A DNA stretch of 6,153 bases from assembly GCA_003527165.1 (NCBI GenBank), contig DPSI01000199.1:1-6153 (forward strand), read 5' to 3'. Numbering within the stretch: position 1 is the stretch's first letter; the number at the start of each line of letters is the position of its first letter. The stretch is from Pseudomonas sp. Its GTDB lineage: Bacteria > Pseudomonadota > Gammaproteobacteria > Pseudomonadales > Pseudomonadaceae. A program made the translations under genes and the position numbers. The notes below the pieces were generated by a model. That model worked only from the letters and a program-made list of their open reading frames with translations, was not told where the DNA came from and ran no database searches. Positions 1 through 6,153 of this stretch are shown piece after piece.

Positions 1-1
1 T

Positions 2-904
2 GCGCTGCTCAACGCGCGCGGCATCAAGGAATCGCTCGGCGCCAACGCGGTAATGACAGTGGTCGAGGTGTCCGGCTTGTTGCTCGTGGTAGTGCTGGCC
101 GCTCGCTTTCTCCTGAGCGGGCAGGGCGAGCCGTCACGGGTGTTTGAGTTCACGCCCGGCGTATCGCCGGCTATTGCCGTGCTGGGCGCGGCGCTGATTG
201 CCTTCTATTCCTTTGTCGGCTTCGAGGTTTCAGCCAACGTCGCCGAAGAGGTCAAGGACGTGCGGCGCAATTACCCGCGCGCACTATTCGGTGCGCTGGT
301 GGTGGCAGGGCTGGTCTACATGGGCGTCGGCGTTGCCGCGACGGCGGTGCTTTCCCCAGAGACCCTGTCCGATTCGTCCGCGCCCTTACTGGACGTCGTG
401 CGCGCCACTGGCTATGCCGTGCCGGACTGGCTCTTCGCGTCCGTGGCGCTGGTGGCAGTCGCCAATGGCGCACTGCTGACCATGATCATGTCCAGCCGCC
501 TGGCCTATGGCATGGCTGACGAGGGCCTGTTGCCCTCGGCACTGACCCGCGTACTGCCGGAGCGGCGTACGCCCTGGCTGGCAATCGTGCTGACAACCTT
601 GCTGGCAATGATCCTCACCGTGACCGGTACGTTGACGGCGCTCGCGGAGACCGTAGTGCTGTTGCTGCTTTTCGTGTTCATGAGCACCAATGTCGCGGTG
701 CTGGTTTTGCGCAAAGATCGAATTGCCGAGCCGCATTTTCGGACGCCGACCGTTCTGCCGATATTGGCGATCGGCTCCTGCCTGCTGTTGCTCTCCCAGC
801 AGAATGGAGGCACCTGGCTGCGCGCCGCTTTGTTGATGGCGCTCGGCGCTGTGCTGTACGCGCTGGGTCGTTGGCAGAAGCGCCGTCGTGCTAATGCCCG
901 TTGA
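2..904 (+). CDS. APC-superfamily amino-acid permease, C-terminal part (5' end outside window)
   Basis: This is an inner-membrane secondary transporter that probably carries amino acids or a related amine; the exact substrate cannot be read from the sequence. The frame is open from base 2, starting A-L-L-N-A-R-G-I-K, so the internal ATG at 53 is not the start. The visible 300 residues hold about seven hydrophobic segments, near residues 20-38, 57-75, 96-117, 144-165, 190-208, 214-236 and a C-terminal pair at 252-288. The helix with FVGFE (71-75) followed by EEVKDVRRNYPRA (82-94) matches the conserved TM6 and cytoplasmic-loop signature of APC permeases. The later stretch SSRLAYGMADEGLLP is also typical of the family. 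APC permeases usually have about 430-480 residues and 12 helices, so roughly the first third is missing. The protein ends in a basic tail (KRRRANAR). Its 3' end overlaps the opposing gene by 14 bases. Family assignment is firm; substrate is unknown. Confidence 0.9.
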   Translation, partial: ALLNARGIKESLGANAVMTVVEVSGLLLVVVLAARFLLSGQGEPSRVFEFTPGVSPAIAVLGAALIAFYSFVGFEVSANVAEEVKDVRRNYPRALFGALVVAGLVYMGVGVAATAVLSPETLSDSSAPLLDVVRATGYAVPDWLFASVALVAVANGALLTMIMSSRLAYGMADEGLLPSALTRVLPERRTPWLAIVLTTLLAMILTVTGTLTALAETVVLLLLFVFMSTNVAVLVLRKDRIAEPHFRTPTVLPILAIGSCLLLLSQQNGGTWLRAALLMALGAVLYALGRWQKRRRANAR

Positions 905-1931
905 GATCGGCGGCCCACTCGGCGAGAGGCAGCTCCGGTTGCTGCTGCCAGATGCGCCACCAAAGCTGCGTCAGACGATCCAGATTGCCGCGCTCGGCAG
1001 GCAACCGCTCGACATGACGAATCAGCCGCCAGTCATCTCCGTTGCGCTCGGCCAGTGCAAAGCGGAAGGGATGAAAGCCGGTCATACCGAGTCGCAAGTC
1101 AGTGACCAGAACCCGATCGTCGATTTCGTCGTAGCGCAGCACACCGCCGGTGAACCAGTGCAATCGTGCGTGCTGCGGTGAATCCTCGAGGAGGGCGGCG
1201 AGCCGGCCTCCTCGCGGAATGCGCACCAAGTGCGGCGATGAGTCGTCGAGCCAGCTGACCAATGCTTCGTAGTAGACCTCTTCGTCCACCAGAATCACCC
1301 GCCACAACAGGCTATTGAAGGGCGTCGGCGTGCTGAATATCTGCGCGTCTTCGATGCCGCTGTTGGCCATGACGCCCTCAACCCGCTGCTCGGCCATCTG
1401 CTTGCCGGCCAGAGTGAACCCCAGGTACAGCGACGACACGATCAGCGCGAGGCTGGACCAGCGGGGGCTGCGTCCCTGCAGGCCGAATATCGCGCCGACC
1501 AGTACCGCCAGCAGCAAGGGCACGCTGTACAACGGGTCGATGATGAAGACGCTGGACCAGGCCACCGGGGGCATCGTCAGCGGCCAGAACAGCTGAGTGC
1601 CATAGCTGGTAAAGGCATCCAGCAGGACGTGGGTTACCAGTACCAGCCAGATCGTGAGAAACAGTCGCATGCCCGTATAGTTCGGGGCGGGCCGTATTCG
1701 CCGCGCCAGCCACGCGAGCACGACGGCAAGCAGACTGAGTACGAGTAACGAGTGGCTGAAGCCCCGGTGATAGGTCATGTCGGCGACCGCGTCGCCGTAG
1801 TCGATCACCACGTCGAGATCGGGCAAGGTACCCAACACCGCGCCGTACAGCAGTGCCTTGCGGCCTTGCCAGCGACCAAGCAGTGAGGCTTGAACAGTGG
1901 CGCCGAGGAGAGCCTGGGTAATCGAGTCCAT
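891..1931 (-). CDS. YdjM/DUF457-family inner-membrane protein ('metal-dependent hydrolase')
   Basis: A 346-residue membrane protein of the family named after E. coli YdjM, described there as a LexA-regulated inner-membrane putative hydrolase; no enzymatic activity is firmly established. The start at 1931 gives the family-typical N-terminus MDSITQALLGA, with a weak GGAA ribosome-binding site six bases upstream; the frame stays open to 2036 but the extra residues do not look like this family. The conserved polar motifs are GTLPDLD (34-40), YHRGFSHS (54-61), HVLLDAFTSYGTQL (101-114) and IIDPLY (130-135); their His and Asp residues are the proposed metal ligands. About four or five hydrophobic segments fall between residues 61 and 178. 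Residues from about 180 to 346 form a soluble, mixed-charge C-terminal domain with many Trp and Arg residues, which the shorter E. coli YdjM lacks. The gene runs divergently from arfB and converges on the permease. Family assignment is good; function is unknown. Confidence 0.87.
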   Translation of the reverse strand: MDSITQALLGATVQASLLGRWQGRKALLYGAVLGTLPDLDVVIDYGDAVADMTYHRGFSHSLLVLSLLAVVLAWLARRIRPAPNYTGMRLFLTIWLVLVTHVLLDAFTSYGTQLFWPLTMPPVAWSSVFIIDPLYSVPLLLAVLVGAIFGLQGRSPRWSSLALIVSSLYLGFTLAGKQMAEQRVEGVMANSGIEDAQIFSTPTPFNSLLWRVILVDEEVYYEALVSWLDDSSPHLVRIPRGGRLAALLEDSPQHARLHWFTGGVLRYDEIDDRVLVTDLRLGMTGFHPFRFALAERNGDDWRLIRHVERLPAERGNLDRLTQLWWRIWQQQPELPLAEWAADLNGH

Positions 1932-1943
1932 GCAGGATTCCAT

Positions 1944-1963
1944 CTGTTGCGAGCGCGCTACAG
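1944..1963. promoter_or_regulatory. Near-palindrome, possible operator, upstream of the YdjM-like gene
   Basis: Two eight-base arms, CTGTTGCG and CGCTACAG, face each other across a four-base centre (AGCG) with one mismatch. The site begins 13 bases upstream of the YdjM-like start codon, where a repressor or a leader hairpin could act. The outer CTGT and ACAG half-sites recall a LexA box, but the gap is 12 bases rather than the 8 that LexA needs. A second inverted repeat, AGCCGA/TCGGCT (1965-1970 and 1977-1982), lies directly beside it. Function is inferred only from position and symmetry. Confidence 0.3.
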
Positions 1964-1995
1964 TAGCCGAACCGACTCGGCTGTAGCGGCTCCAA

Positions 1996-2005
1996 ATCAT
2001 ATAAA
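1996..2005. promoter_or_regulatory. AT-rich divergent promoter candidate (-10 boxes on both strands)
   Basis: This is the only AT-rich patch in the 136-bp gap between the divergent YdjM-like and arfB genes. On the plus strand TATAAA (2000-2005) is a five-of-six match to the sigma-70 -10 element and lies about 60 bases before the arfB start. On the minus strand TATGAT (complement of 1996-2001) is also a five-of-six match and would serve the YdjM-like gene. Neither has a good -35 hexamer at 16-18 bases, so both would be weak or activator-dependent. The placement is sensible but the assignment is tentative. Confidence 0.35.
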
Positions 2006-2059
2006 AACGTGTCTGCGCCGCTTGGCTCGTGGACAATGCCCGTTCATTTCAGATCCACG

Positions 2060-2065
2060 AAGGAC
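2060..2065 (+). promoter_or_regulatory. Ribosome-binding site deciding the arfB start
   Basis: A purine-rich AAGGA lies just before the ATG at 2068, with only three bases between. The spacing is shorter than ideal. It still favours 2068 over the in-frame ATG at 2029, whose extra 13 residues are absent from ArfB proteins. Confidence 0.6.
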
Positions 2066-2067
2066 CG

Positions 2068-2481
2068 ATGCTCGACATATCTAACAGCGTGCAGCTGCCC
2101 GACAGCGAGATCGAGCTAACCGCCATCCGCGCACAGGGAGCCGGCGGGCAGAACGTCAATAAGGTGTCCAGCGCGCTGCATCTGCGCTTCGATATCAATG
2201 CCTCCTCGTTACCCCCGTTTTACAAGGAACGGTTGCTGGCGTTGCGTGACAGCCGCATCACCAGCGAGGGCGTGATCGTCATCAAGGCCCAGCAGTACCG
2301 CACCCAGGAACAGAACCGTGCCGATGCGCTGGAGCGCCTGGCCGAGATCATCCGCAGCGTCGCCAAGGTGGAAAAGGCGCGCCGTCCGACGCGCCCGACG
2401 TTGGGCTCGAAGCAGCGGCGACTGGAAGGGAAGAGCAAGCGCGGCGCGATCAAGGCCGGCCGCGGCAAGGTGGATTTCTGA
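2068..2481 (+). CDS. arfB: Alternative ribosome-rescue factor ArfB (peptidyl-tRNA hydrolase, YaeJ)
   Basis: ArfB frees ribosomes stalled at the 3' end of mRNAs that lack a stop codon. It binds the empty A site and mRNA channel and hydrolyses the peptidyl-tRNA ester, as a backup to tmRNA and ArfA. The 137-residue protein matches E. coli YaeJ along its whole length. The catalytic GGQ motif is at residues 26-28 inside [12 protein letters not shown], which is the class-I release-factor signature. The stretch [11 protein letters not shown] follows at about 39-49 and [20 protein letters not shown] at about 52-71. A flexible basic tail starts at KARRPTRPT near residue 105 and ends GRGKVDF; in this family the tail enters the mRNA entry channel. 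The start at 2068 gives the standard family length. The gene is alone on this strand and converges on ggpPS, with 36 bp between their stops. Identification is essentially certain. Confidence 0.97.
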   Translation: MLDISNSVQLPDSEIELTAIRAQGAGGQNVNKVSSALHLRFDINASSLPPFYKERLLALRDSRITSEGVIVIKAQQYRTQEQNRADALERLAEIIRSVAKVEKARRPTRPTLGSKQRRLEGKSKRGAIKAGRGKVDF

Positions 2482-2486
2482 AGCCT

Positions 2487-2509
2487 GCCGGCGGTACTGC
2501 ACCGCCGGC
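2487..2509. terminator. Hairpin between the convergent arfB and ggpPS genes
   Basis: A perfect 9-bp inverted repeat (GCCGGCGGT and ACCGCCGGC) with a 5-base loop occupies most of the 36-bp gap between the two stop codons. A very stable stem in this position would suit a shared bidirectional transcript end. Neither strand has a run of T after it, so it is not a canonical intrinsic terminator; it could instead protect 3' ends or act with Rho. Confidence 0.5.
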
Positions 2510-2517
2510 GGACCGCT

Positions 2518-4770
2518 TCAGGCGCTTTCCAGTTCTGGCTCGGTCTGCTCGCTGAGCGCCCCAAGGAATTCATCGCCCCAGCGACGAATGTCGTTGAACG
2601 TGACGATCCCGAACAGCTCGCGCAGCCGCGCACGCGCTTCGGACTTGGGCATGTTCAAGGCCAGGTAACAGGTGTGCGCCAGATCGGCGGTGTCATGGGG
2701 GTTGGTCAACACCGCGCTTTTCAGCTCGGCCGCGGCGCCCGCGAACTCCGACAGCACCAGCACGCCACTACCGTCGAGCAGGCCCTGCGTCGCGACGAAT
2801 TCCTTGGCGACCAGATTCAACCCGTCCCGTAGCGGCGTGATCCACATGACATCGGCCATGGCGTACCAGGCGACCACTTCCTCGAAAGGCAGCGCGCGGA
2901 AGAAGAACTGCACCGGCGTCCAGCCGATATGAGCAAAGCGTCCGTTGATCCGGCCCACCGCCCCTTCGATCTGCGCTTGTAGCTCGTTGTAAACGGTCAT
3001 CTCGCGCGCTGCGGGGACGCAAACGCTGGCCAGCGTCACCTTGCCCAGCAGCTCCGGGTTGTCTGCTAGCAGCTGCTCGAAGGCCTGCAGTTTTTCCAGC
3101 ACGCCCTTGGTGTAGTCGAGGCGCTCGACGGCGAGGATCAGGCGCACGCCGGAAAGCTCCTGGCGCAGTCGAGCCATCTGCTGTTGCACGTCTTGGCGGG
3201 CCAGCGCATTGCGCACGCGATCGACATCCAGCCCGACCGGATGCGCGCCGAGCTTGACCCGACGCATGCCGGTGTCGACTTCGGTGGTCATGCTGTCCAG
3301 CCCCACCGCGCAACCATAAGTGACGAAGCGCGGCGCGCAATTCTGTCGCCCCAGGGTTTGCAACGGGAATACCCCACGCGCCACGTCTACGAAGTTCTCC
3401 ACCTGTCGCGGGATGTGGAAACCGATGTAATCGCACTGCAGCAAACTGCCGACGATCTGCCGTCGCCAAGGCACCACGTTGAACACATCCGCAGAGGGGA
3501 AATAGGTATGGTGGAAGAAAGCGATCTTCAGGTCCGGCCGCAACTCGCGCAGGTAAGCCGGCACCATCCACAGGTTGTAGTCGTGGATCCAGATGGTGGC
3601 TTGCGGCGCGGCTTCTCGGGCAGTGCGCTCGGCGAAGGCGCGGTTGACGTCCAGATAGAGTAGCCAGTCGGCCTCATTGAAGGTGGCGCGCTCCCAGAAG
3701 GTATGCAGCGTGGGCCAGAACGCCTCTTTCGAGAAGCGCTTGTAGAAGCTGTTGACCTCGTCTTTGCTCAGCGGCACCCGTGCGGCGGTCAGGCGCGGGT
3801 AGCGTTCGGCGTCGACGGTGGTGTGGCTGTCGAACGGTCCGTCTCCTTCTTCGTGTTCGGCCCAGGCCACCCAAGAGCCTTTACGACCATCGGCGAAAAA
3901 GCTCAGCAAGGTTGGGATGATGCCGTTTGGCGAGCTCGGCCGGCGGCGCTGGATTTTGCCGTCGACGCGATGCTCCTCGTAGGGCAGACGGTGATAGACG
4001 ATGACCAGATCCGCCTGGCCCGCCTCCGCGGCCTGGCGGGTTTCCGCCGCAAAGCCATGGGCGCCGAGAAAGCCGAAGTGTGAGAAGGCCTGGATGATGC
4101 CACCGCACCCCGGGCTGTCCGCATGCAGAACGCGGGCACAGTGTTGGGTCTCGGCTAGAAGACCGGCTTCCGATTCGCCAACGCAGACGCCCTTGAGACC
4201 GCAGGTGAGCATGCTCAGATCATTCAGCGTATCGCCGGCGACCAGTACCTGCTCCGGGTCGATCCCTATTATCTCGACCAGTCGCAACAGGCTGCTGCCC
4301 TTGTTCACTCCGCACGGCAGGAAGTCGAGGTAGCGATCAGCGGAGTACAGCAGATCGCAACCCAGGCTTTCGGCCAACGCCGACAGTTGTGGATCGGCGG
4401 CGCGCTCCGGTGCGCAAAAATACGAACAGCGACGGGCTTGCGGCACATCCTGTCGAACCAGGTCGGGATATTTGTCCAGCGCGCTGGCGATGCGCGTTTC
4501 GCCGGGCCAGCGGGCTTCGATCTCTTGCTGGATGGGCTGGATCGGTTGCAGATCCTCGCCGTGATAGAGGCTCGCGCCGACGTCCGCGATGATGTAGTCC
4601 GGTTGCGGCAGGGTCGGGTCGGCCAGCAACGGCAGCACTGCCTCGAGGCTGCGGCCGGTGACGTAGGCAAGCTGGATGTCCGGGTGTGCGGTAATGGTCT
4701 GATAGAGGCTGAGGCGGTCTTTGGTGTCGCCGCCAAGAAAGGTTCCATCGAGATCGGTGGCAAGTAACAT
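2518..4770 (-). CDS. ggpPS: Bifunctional glucosylglycerol-phosphate synthase/phosphatase (GgpPS), HAD-GT20 fusion
   Basis: This 750-residue cytosolic enzyme should make the osmoprotectant glucosylglycerol: the GT20 domain transfers glucose from ADP-glucose to glycerol-3-phosphate and the HAD domain removes the phosphate. The HAD part (about 1-235) resembles sucrose-phosphatase-type enzymes. It has DLDGT (6-10, Asp6 and Asp8), TGRS (38-41), Lys157 in GVNKG and GDTLND (179-184), so all four HAD motifs are intact. After a linker, the GT20 part (about 255-735) has [12 protein letters not shown] (280-283), HDYNLW (396-401), FFHHTYFPS (418-426), ERLDYTKG (549-556), GWTPV (616-620) and [13 protein letters not shown] (645-657). 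SPNG, HDYNLW and [10 protein letters not shown] closely match cyanobacterial GgpS, whereas OtsA trehalose-6-phosphate synthases carry a GGLAVG loop where SPNG stands. The start at 4770 puts the HAD motif at the N-terminus and has an AGGGAGA ribosome-binding site seven bases away. The in-frame ATG at 4944 would add 58 basic, non-family residues. GgpPS with this domain order is known from Stenotrophomonas rhizophila. A trehalose-phosphate enzyme is the main alternative and is less likely. Confidence 0.93.
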   Translation of the reverse strand: MLLATDLDGTFLGGDTKDRLSLYQTITAHPDIQLAYVTGRSLEAVLPLLADPTLPQPDYIIADVGASLYHGEDLQPIQPIQQEIEARWPGETRIASALDKYPDLVRQDVPQARRCSYFCAPERAADPQLSALAESLGCDLLYSADRYLDFLPCGVNKGSSLLRLVEIIGIDPEQVLVAGDTLNDLSMLTCGLKGVCVGESEAGLLAETQHCARVLHADSPGCGGIIQAFSHFGFLGAHGFAAETRQAAEAGQADLVIVYHRLPYEEHRVDGKIQRRRPSSPNGIIPTLLSFFADGRKGSWVAWAEHEEGDGPFDSHTTVDAERYPRLTAARVPLSKDEVNSFYKRFSKEAFWPTLHTFWERATFNEADWLLYLDVNRAFAERTAREAAPQATIWIHDYNLWMVPAYLRELRPDLKIAFFHHTYFPSADVFNVVPWRRQIVGSLLQCDYIGFHIPRQVENFVDVARGVFPLQTLGRQNCAPRFVTYGCAVGLDSMTTEVDTGMRRVKLGAHPVGLDVDRVRNALARQDVQQQMARLRQELSGVRLILAVERLDYTKGVLEKLQAFEQLLADNPELLGKVTLASVCVPAAREMTVYNELQAQIEGAVGRINGRFAHIGWTPVQFFFRALPFEEVVAWYAMADVMWITPLRDGLNLVAKEFVATQGLLDGSGVLVLSEFAGAAAELKSAVLTNPHDTADLAHTCYLALNMPKSEARARLRELFGIVTFNDIRRWGDEFLGALSEQTEPELESA

Positions 4771-4776
4771 GCGCTG

Positions 4777-4783
4777 TCTCCCT
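4777..4783 (-). promoter_or_regulatory. Ribosome-binding site deciding the ggpPS start
   Basis: On the minus strand AGGGAGA lies about seven bases before the ATG at 4770, a strong Shine-Dalgarno match at good spacing. It selects 4770 over the upstream in-frame ATG at 4944, which sits inside a hairpin and would add residues unlike the family. Confidence 0.8.
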
Positions 4784-4890
4784 GTCCATTTGGGTGGTTC
4801 AGTTGACGCGCCGACCTGGGCCGACGAGCAATCGCCACGCCGCCACTCGGGGCGAACGGCGACGAAGCTTCTATTGGCAGGCAAGTAAGG

Positions 4891-4955
4891 GCTGCGCTTT
4901 GCGCAGCGACGACCGCTGCGGTGGCGGTCGTCGACCGGACGCAATCATGGTTGCG
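4891..4955. other. Three consecutive stem-loops in the MFS-ggpPS spacer
   Basis: The 230-bp spacer between the MFS stop and the ggpPS start holds three inverted repeats in 65 bases. They are GCTGCGC/GCGCAGC (4891-4897 with 4901-4907, 3-base loop), CGACGACCGC/GCGGTCGTCG (4907-4916 with 4924-4933, 7-base loop) and CGCAA/TTGCG (4940-4944 with 4951-4955, 6-base loop). The 10-bp stem is perfect. In a minus-strand transcript they lie about 120-185 bases before the ggpPS start codon. None is followed by a T-run, so simple intrinsic termination of the MFS transcript is not supported. They could attenuate read-through, stabilise RNA ends or form part of a ggpPS leader. I found no convincing sigma-70 or sigma-54 promoter in the rest of the spacer. 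Confidence 0.5.
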
Positions 4956-5000
4956 CCCTCGTTGGTATCGTCAGGAGCCGGGTAGGGCGCCCGCGCCCCG

Positions 5001-6153
5001 TCAGTGCGTTCCGGTGCGCTGTTGAGCTGCCTCCTCTGCTTCTTGAGGGTGCTGGCCTTCGTCGAGAATATCCGCCTCGGCGACTTCGCCTTCCGGCGTA
5101 TCGGGCATCAGTTCCAGCACAGTGTGACTGGTGCGCAGCATCGGTGTGAAGTGACCGTGCGGCTCGGTAACCAGGTCGAATACCCGGCGTGAGCGGAAGT
5201 AGGAATAGATGGCCAAAAATGCCAGGGTCACGGCGAAGAAGATCGGCAAGGCCTTGGGGCCGAAAAAACTCATCAGACCACCGGCGACCACCGGGCCGAA
5301 GGCGGCCCCGAAGCCGTTGGCCAGCAGCAGGCCGCTGGAGCCGGAGAGGATTTCGTCCGGGTGCAGTTGGTCAACCATCTGCGCCACGGCAATGGAGTAG
5401 ATCGAGAAGGCCAGGCCGCCCCAAAGAAACATCATCCCCAACAGCAACGGCCCGGATGTCAGCGGCGTGATCAGGCCGCCGAGCACCGCGGCGATTGCCA
5501 CGACCCATAGCATCACCAGGCGGCGGTCATGCTTGTCGGAAAACAGCCCGATCGGCCATTGCAGTACGGCACCGCCGAGAATCGTCACGCTCATCAGCAG
5601 ACCCACACCGGAGGCATCGAACCCGCGCTGCGACGCGTAGACCGGTGCCAGACCCCAAAACCCACCCAGGGTCAGGCCGGAAATACCGGCGGCCATCAAG
5701 GGTAGCGGGGCGATTCGTGCCAGTTGCAGCAGGTCGGTGGCGGGCATGTCGGGTTGTGTGGGTTGAGCCTGGCGGGTCAGGGTGATTGGCATCAACGCCG
5801 CGCAAATGAGGATGGCCGCCAGTGCGAACAGCGTGAAATTCATCGGGCTGTCCAGGCTCAGCAGTTGCTGCGCTGCGGCCAGCGCGCCGAGGTTGACCGC
5901 CATGTACAGGGCAAACACCTGGCCGCGTTTCTCGCCGCTGACCTGAGCGTTGAGCCAGCTCTCGATGACCATGTAAAGCGTTACCAGGGCAACGCCATAC
6001 ATCACCCGCAGGACTAACCAGACCCACGGATTGACGATGATCACATGCAGCAGCGCGGCGACGGCGGCCAGAGCTGCGTAGAAGGCAAACGTGCGGATGT
6101 GACCGATCCGCCTGATCAGCGAAGGTGCGAGCCAGGTGCCTACTAGAAAGCCG
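5001..6153 (-). CDS. MFS transporter, YcaD-like (N-terminus outside window)
   Basis: This is an inner-membrane major-facilitator transporter whose substrate cannot be read from sequence. The frame stays open to the right edge, so the GTG at 6044 is an internal Val and not the start; 383 residues are visible. The fragment opens with GTWLAPSLIRRIGHIRT (5-21), the motif-A loop between TM2 and TM3, so only about TM1 and part of TM2 are missing. The GVALVTLYMVIESWLN helix (53-68) resembles the E. coli YcaD helix ending in VVVESAL. A cytoplasmic linker near 127-143 separates the two halves, and GLFSDKHDRRLV (202-213) is the second motif A, between TM8 and TM9. The protein ends with a soluble, acidic tail of about 60 residues (from 322, including EGEVAEADILDEG). 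It lies upstream of ggpPS on the same strand, 230 bp away, which suggests but does not prove a shared role in glucosylglycerol transport. Family assignment is firm; the YcaD subgroup is likely. Confidence 0.9.
   Translation of the reverse strand, partial: GFLVGTWLAPSLIRRIGHIRTFAFYAALAAVAALLHVIIVNPWVWLVLRVMYGVALVTLYMVIESWLNAQVSGEKRGQVFALYMAVNLGALAAAQQLLSLDSPMNFTLFALAAILICAALMPITLTRQAQPTQPDMPATDLLQLARIAPLPLMAAGISGLTLGGFWGLAPVYASQRGFDASGVGLLMSVTILGGAVLQWPIGLFSDKHDRRLVMLWVVAIAAVLGGLITPLTSGPLLLGMMFLWGGLAFSIYSIAVAQMVDQLHPDEILSGSSGLLLANGFGAAFGPVVAGGLMSFFGPKALPIFFAVTLAFLAIYSYFRSRRVFDLVTEPHGHFTPMLRTSHTVLELMPDTPEGEVAEADILDEGQHPQEAEEAAQQRTGTH

Noticed and set aside
505..963. 152-residue minus-strand open frame opposite the permease
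   Set aside because: It is antisense to APC helices, has low-complexity composition and shows no recognisable domain.
1944..1963. LexA (SOS) box upstream of the YdjM-like gene
   Set aside because: CTGT and ACAG are 12 bases apart instead of 8, and the centre is GC-rich rather than AT-rich. Kept only as an unassigned palindrome.
1932..2036. 35-residue N-terminal extension of the YdjM-like frame
   Set aside because: The family begins with MDSITQ at 1931. The extension would cover the whole promoter region and overlap the upstream arfB leader.
3184..3663. 159-residue plus-strand open frame inside ggpPS
   Set aside because: It is antisense to conserved GT20 motifs, resembles no family I know, and is expected by chance in high-GC DNA.
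2518..4770. Trehalose-6-phosphate synthase/phosphatase (OtsA-OtsB fusion)
   Set aside because: The SPNG loop, the other GgpS-type motifs and the N-terminal sucrose-phosphatase-like HAD domain fit GgpPS better.
4801..4860. Sigma-54 promoter (TGGC ... TTGC on the minus strand) for ggpPS
   Set aside because: The GG-to-GC distance is 15 or 7 bases rather than the required 12.
4771..4944. 58-residue N-terminal extension of the ggpPS frame
   Set aside because: The residues are basic, unlike the HAD family, and cross the hairpin region. A good ribosome-binding site and the DLDGT motif place the start at 4770.
5527..6027. 166-residue minus-strand open frame in another phase of the MFS gene
   Set aside because: It is an Arg/Gly/Pro-rich out-of-frame shadow of a clear MFS coding sequence.

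Overview
The window is high-GC, densely coded DNA, most likely from a gammaproteobacterium of the Pseudomonas/Stutzerimonas type. This rests on the protein sequences, the GC-rich codon use and the short intergenic spaces; it is inference, since no rRNA or other taxonomic marker is present. There are five protein-coding genes, two of them cut by the window edges. I see no tRNA, rRNA, CRISPR, insertion sequence or phage gene.

Layout. (1) Positions 2-904, plus strand: C-terminal 300 residues of an APC-superfamily amino-acid permease. (2) Positions 891-1931, minus strand: a YdjM/DUF457-type membrane protein, annotated in databases as a 'metal-dependent hydrolase', converging on the permease with a 14-base overlap of the 3' ends. 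(3) A 136-bp divergent intergenic region with an AT-rich promoter-like patch and a near-palindrome. (4) Positions 2068-2481, plus strand: arfB, the alternative ribosome-rescue peptidyl-tRNA hydrolase. (5) Positions 2518-4770, minus strand: a 750-residue fusion of an N-terminal HAD phosphatase and a C-terminal GT20 glycosyltransferase, best read as the bifunctional glucosylglycerol-phosphate synthase/phosphatase (GgpPS). (6) A 230-bp spacer with three stem-loops in a row. (7) Positions 5001-6153, minus strand: a YcaD-like MFS transporter lacking its N-terminus, which lies at or beyond the right edge.

Biology. The most informative part is the right half, where an MFS transporter is followed on the same strand by GgpPS. 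GgpPS would make the osmoprotectant 2-O-glucosylglycerol from ADP-glucose and glycerol-3-phosphate in one polypeptide, so this is probably a salt-stress compatible-solute locus, with the MFS protein a candidate carrier for the solute or a related compound. GgpPS is easily mistaken for trehalose-6-phosphate synthase; the sequence around the acceptor site argues for GgpS. The left half (permease, YdjM-like protein, ArfB) is ordinary housekeeping or accessory chromosome with no evident functional tie to the solute genes.

I found no clearly undescribed system. The points most worth checking are the acceptor specificity of the fusion enzyme, the transporter pairing, the structured spacer in front of ggpPS, and the palindrome in front of the YdjM-like gene.
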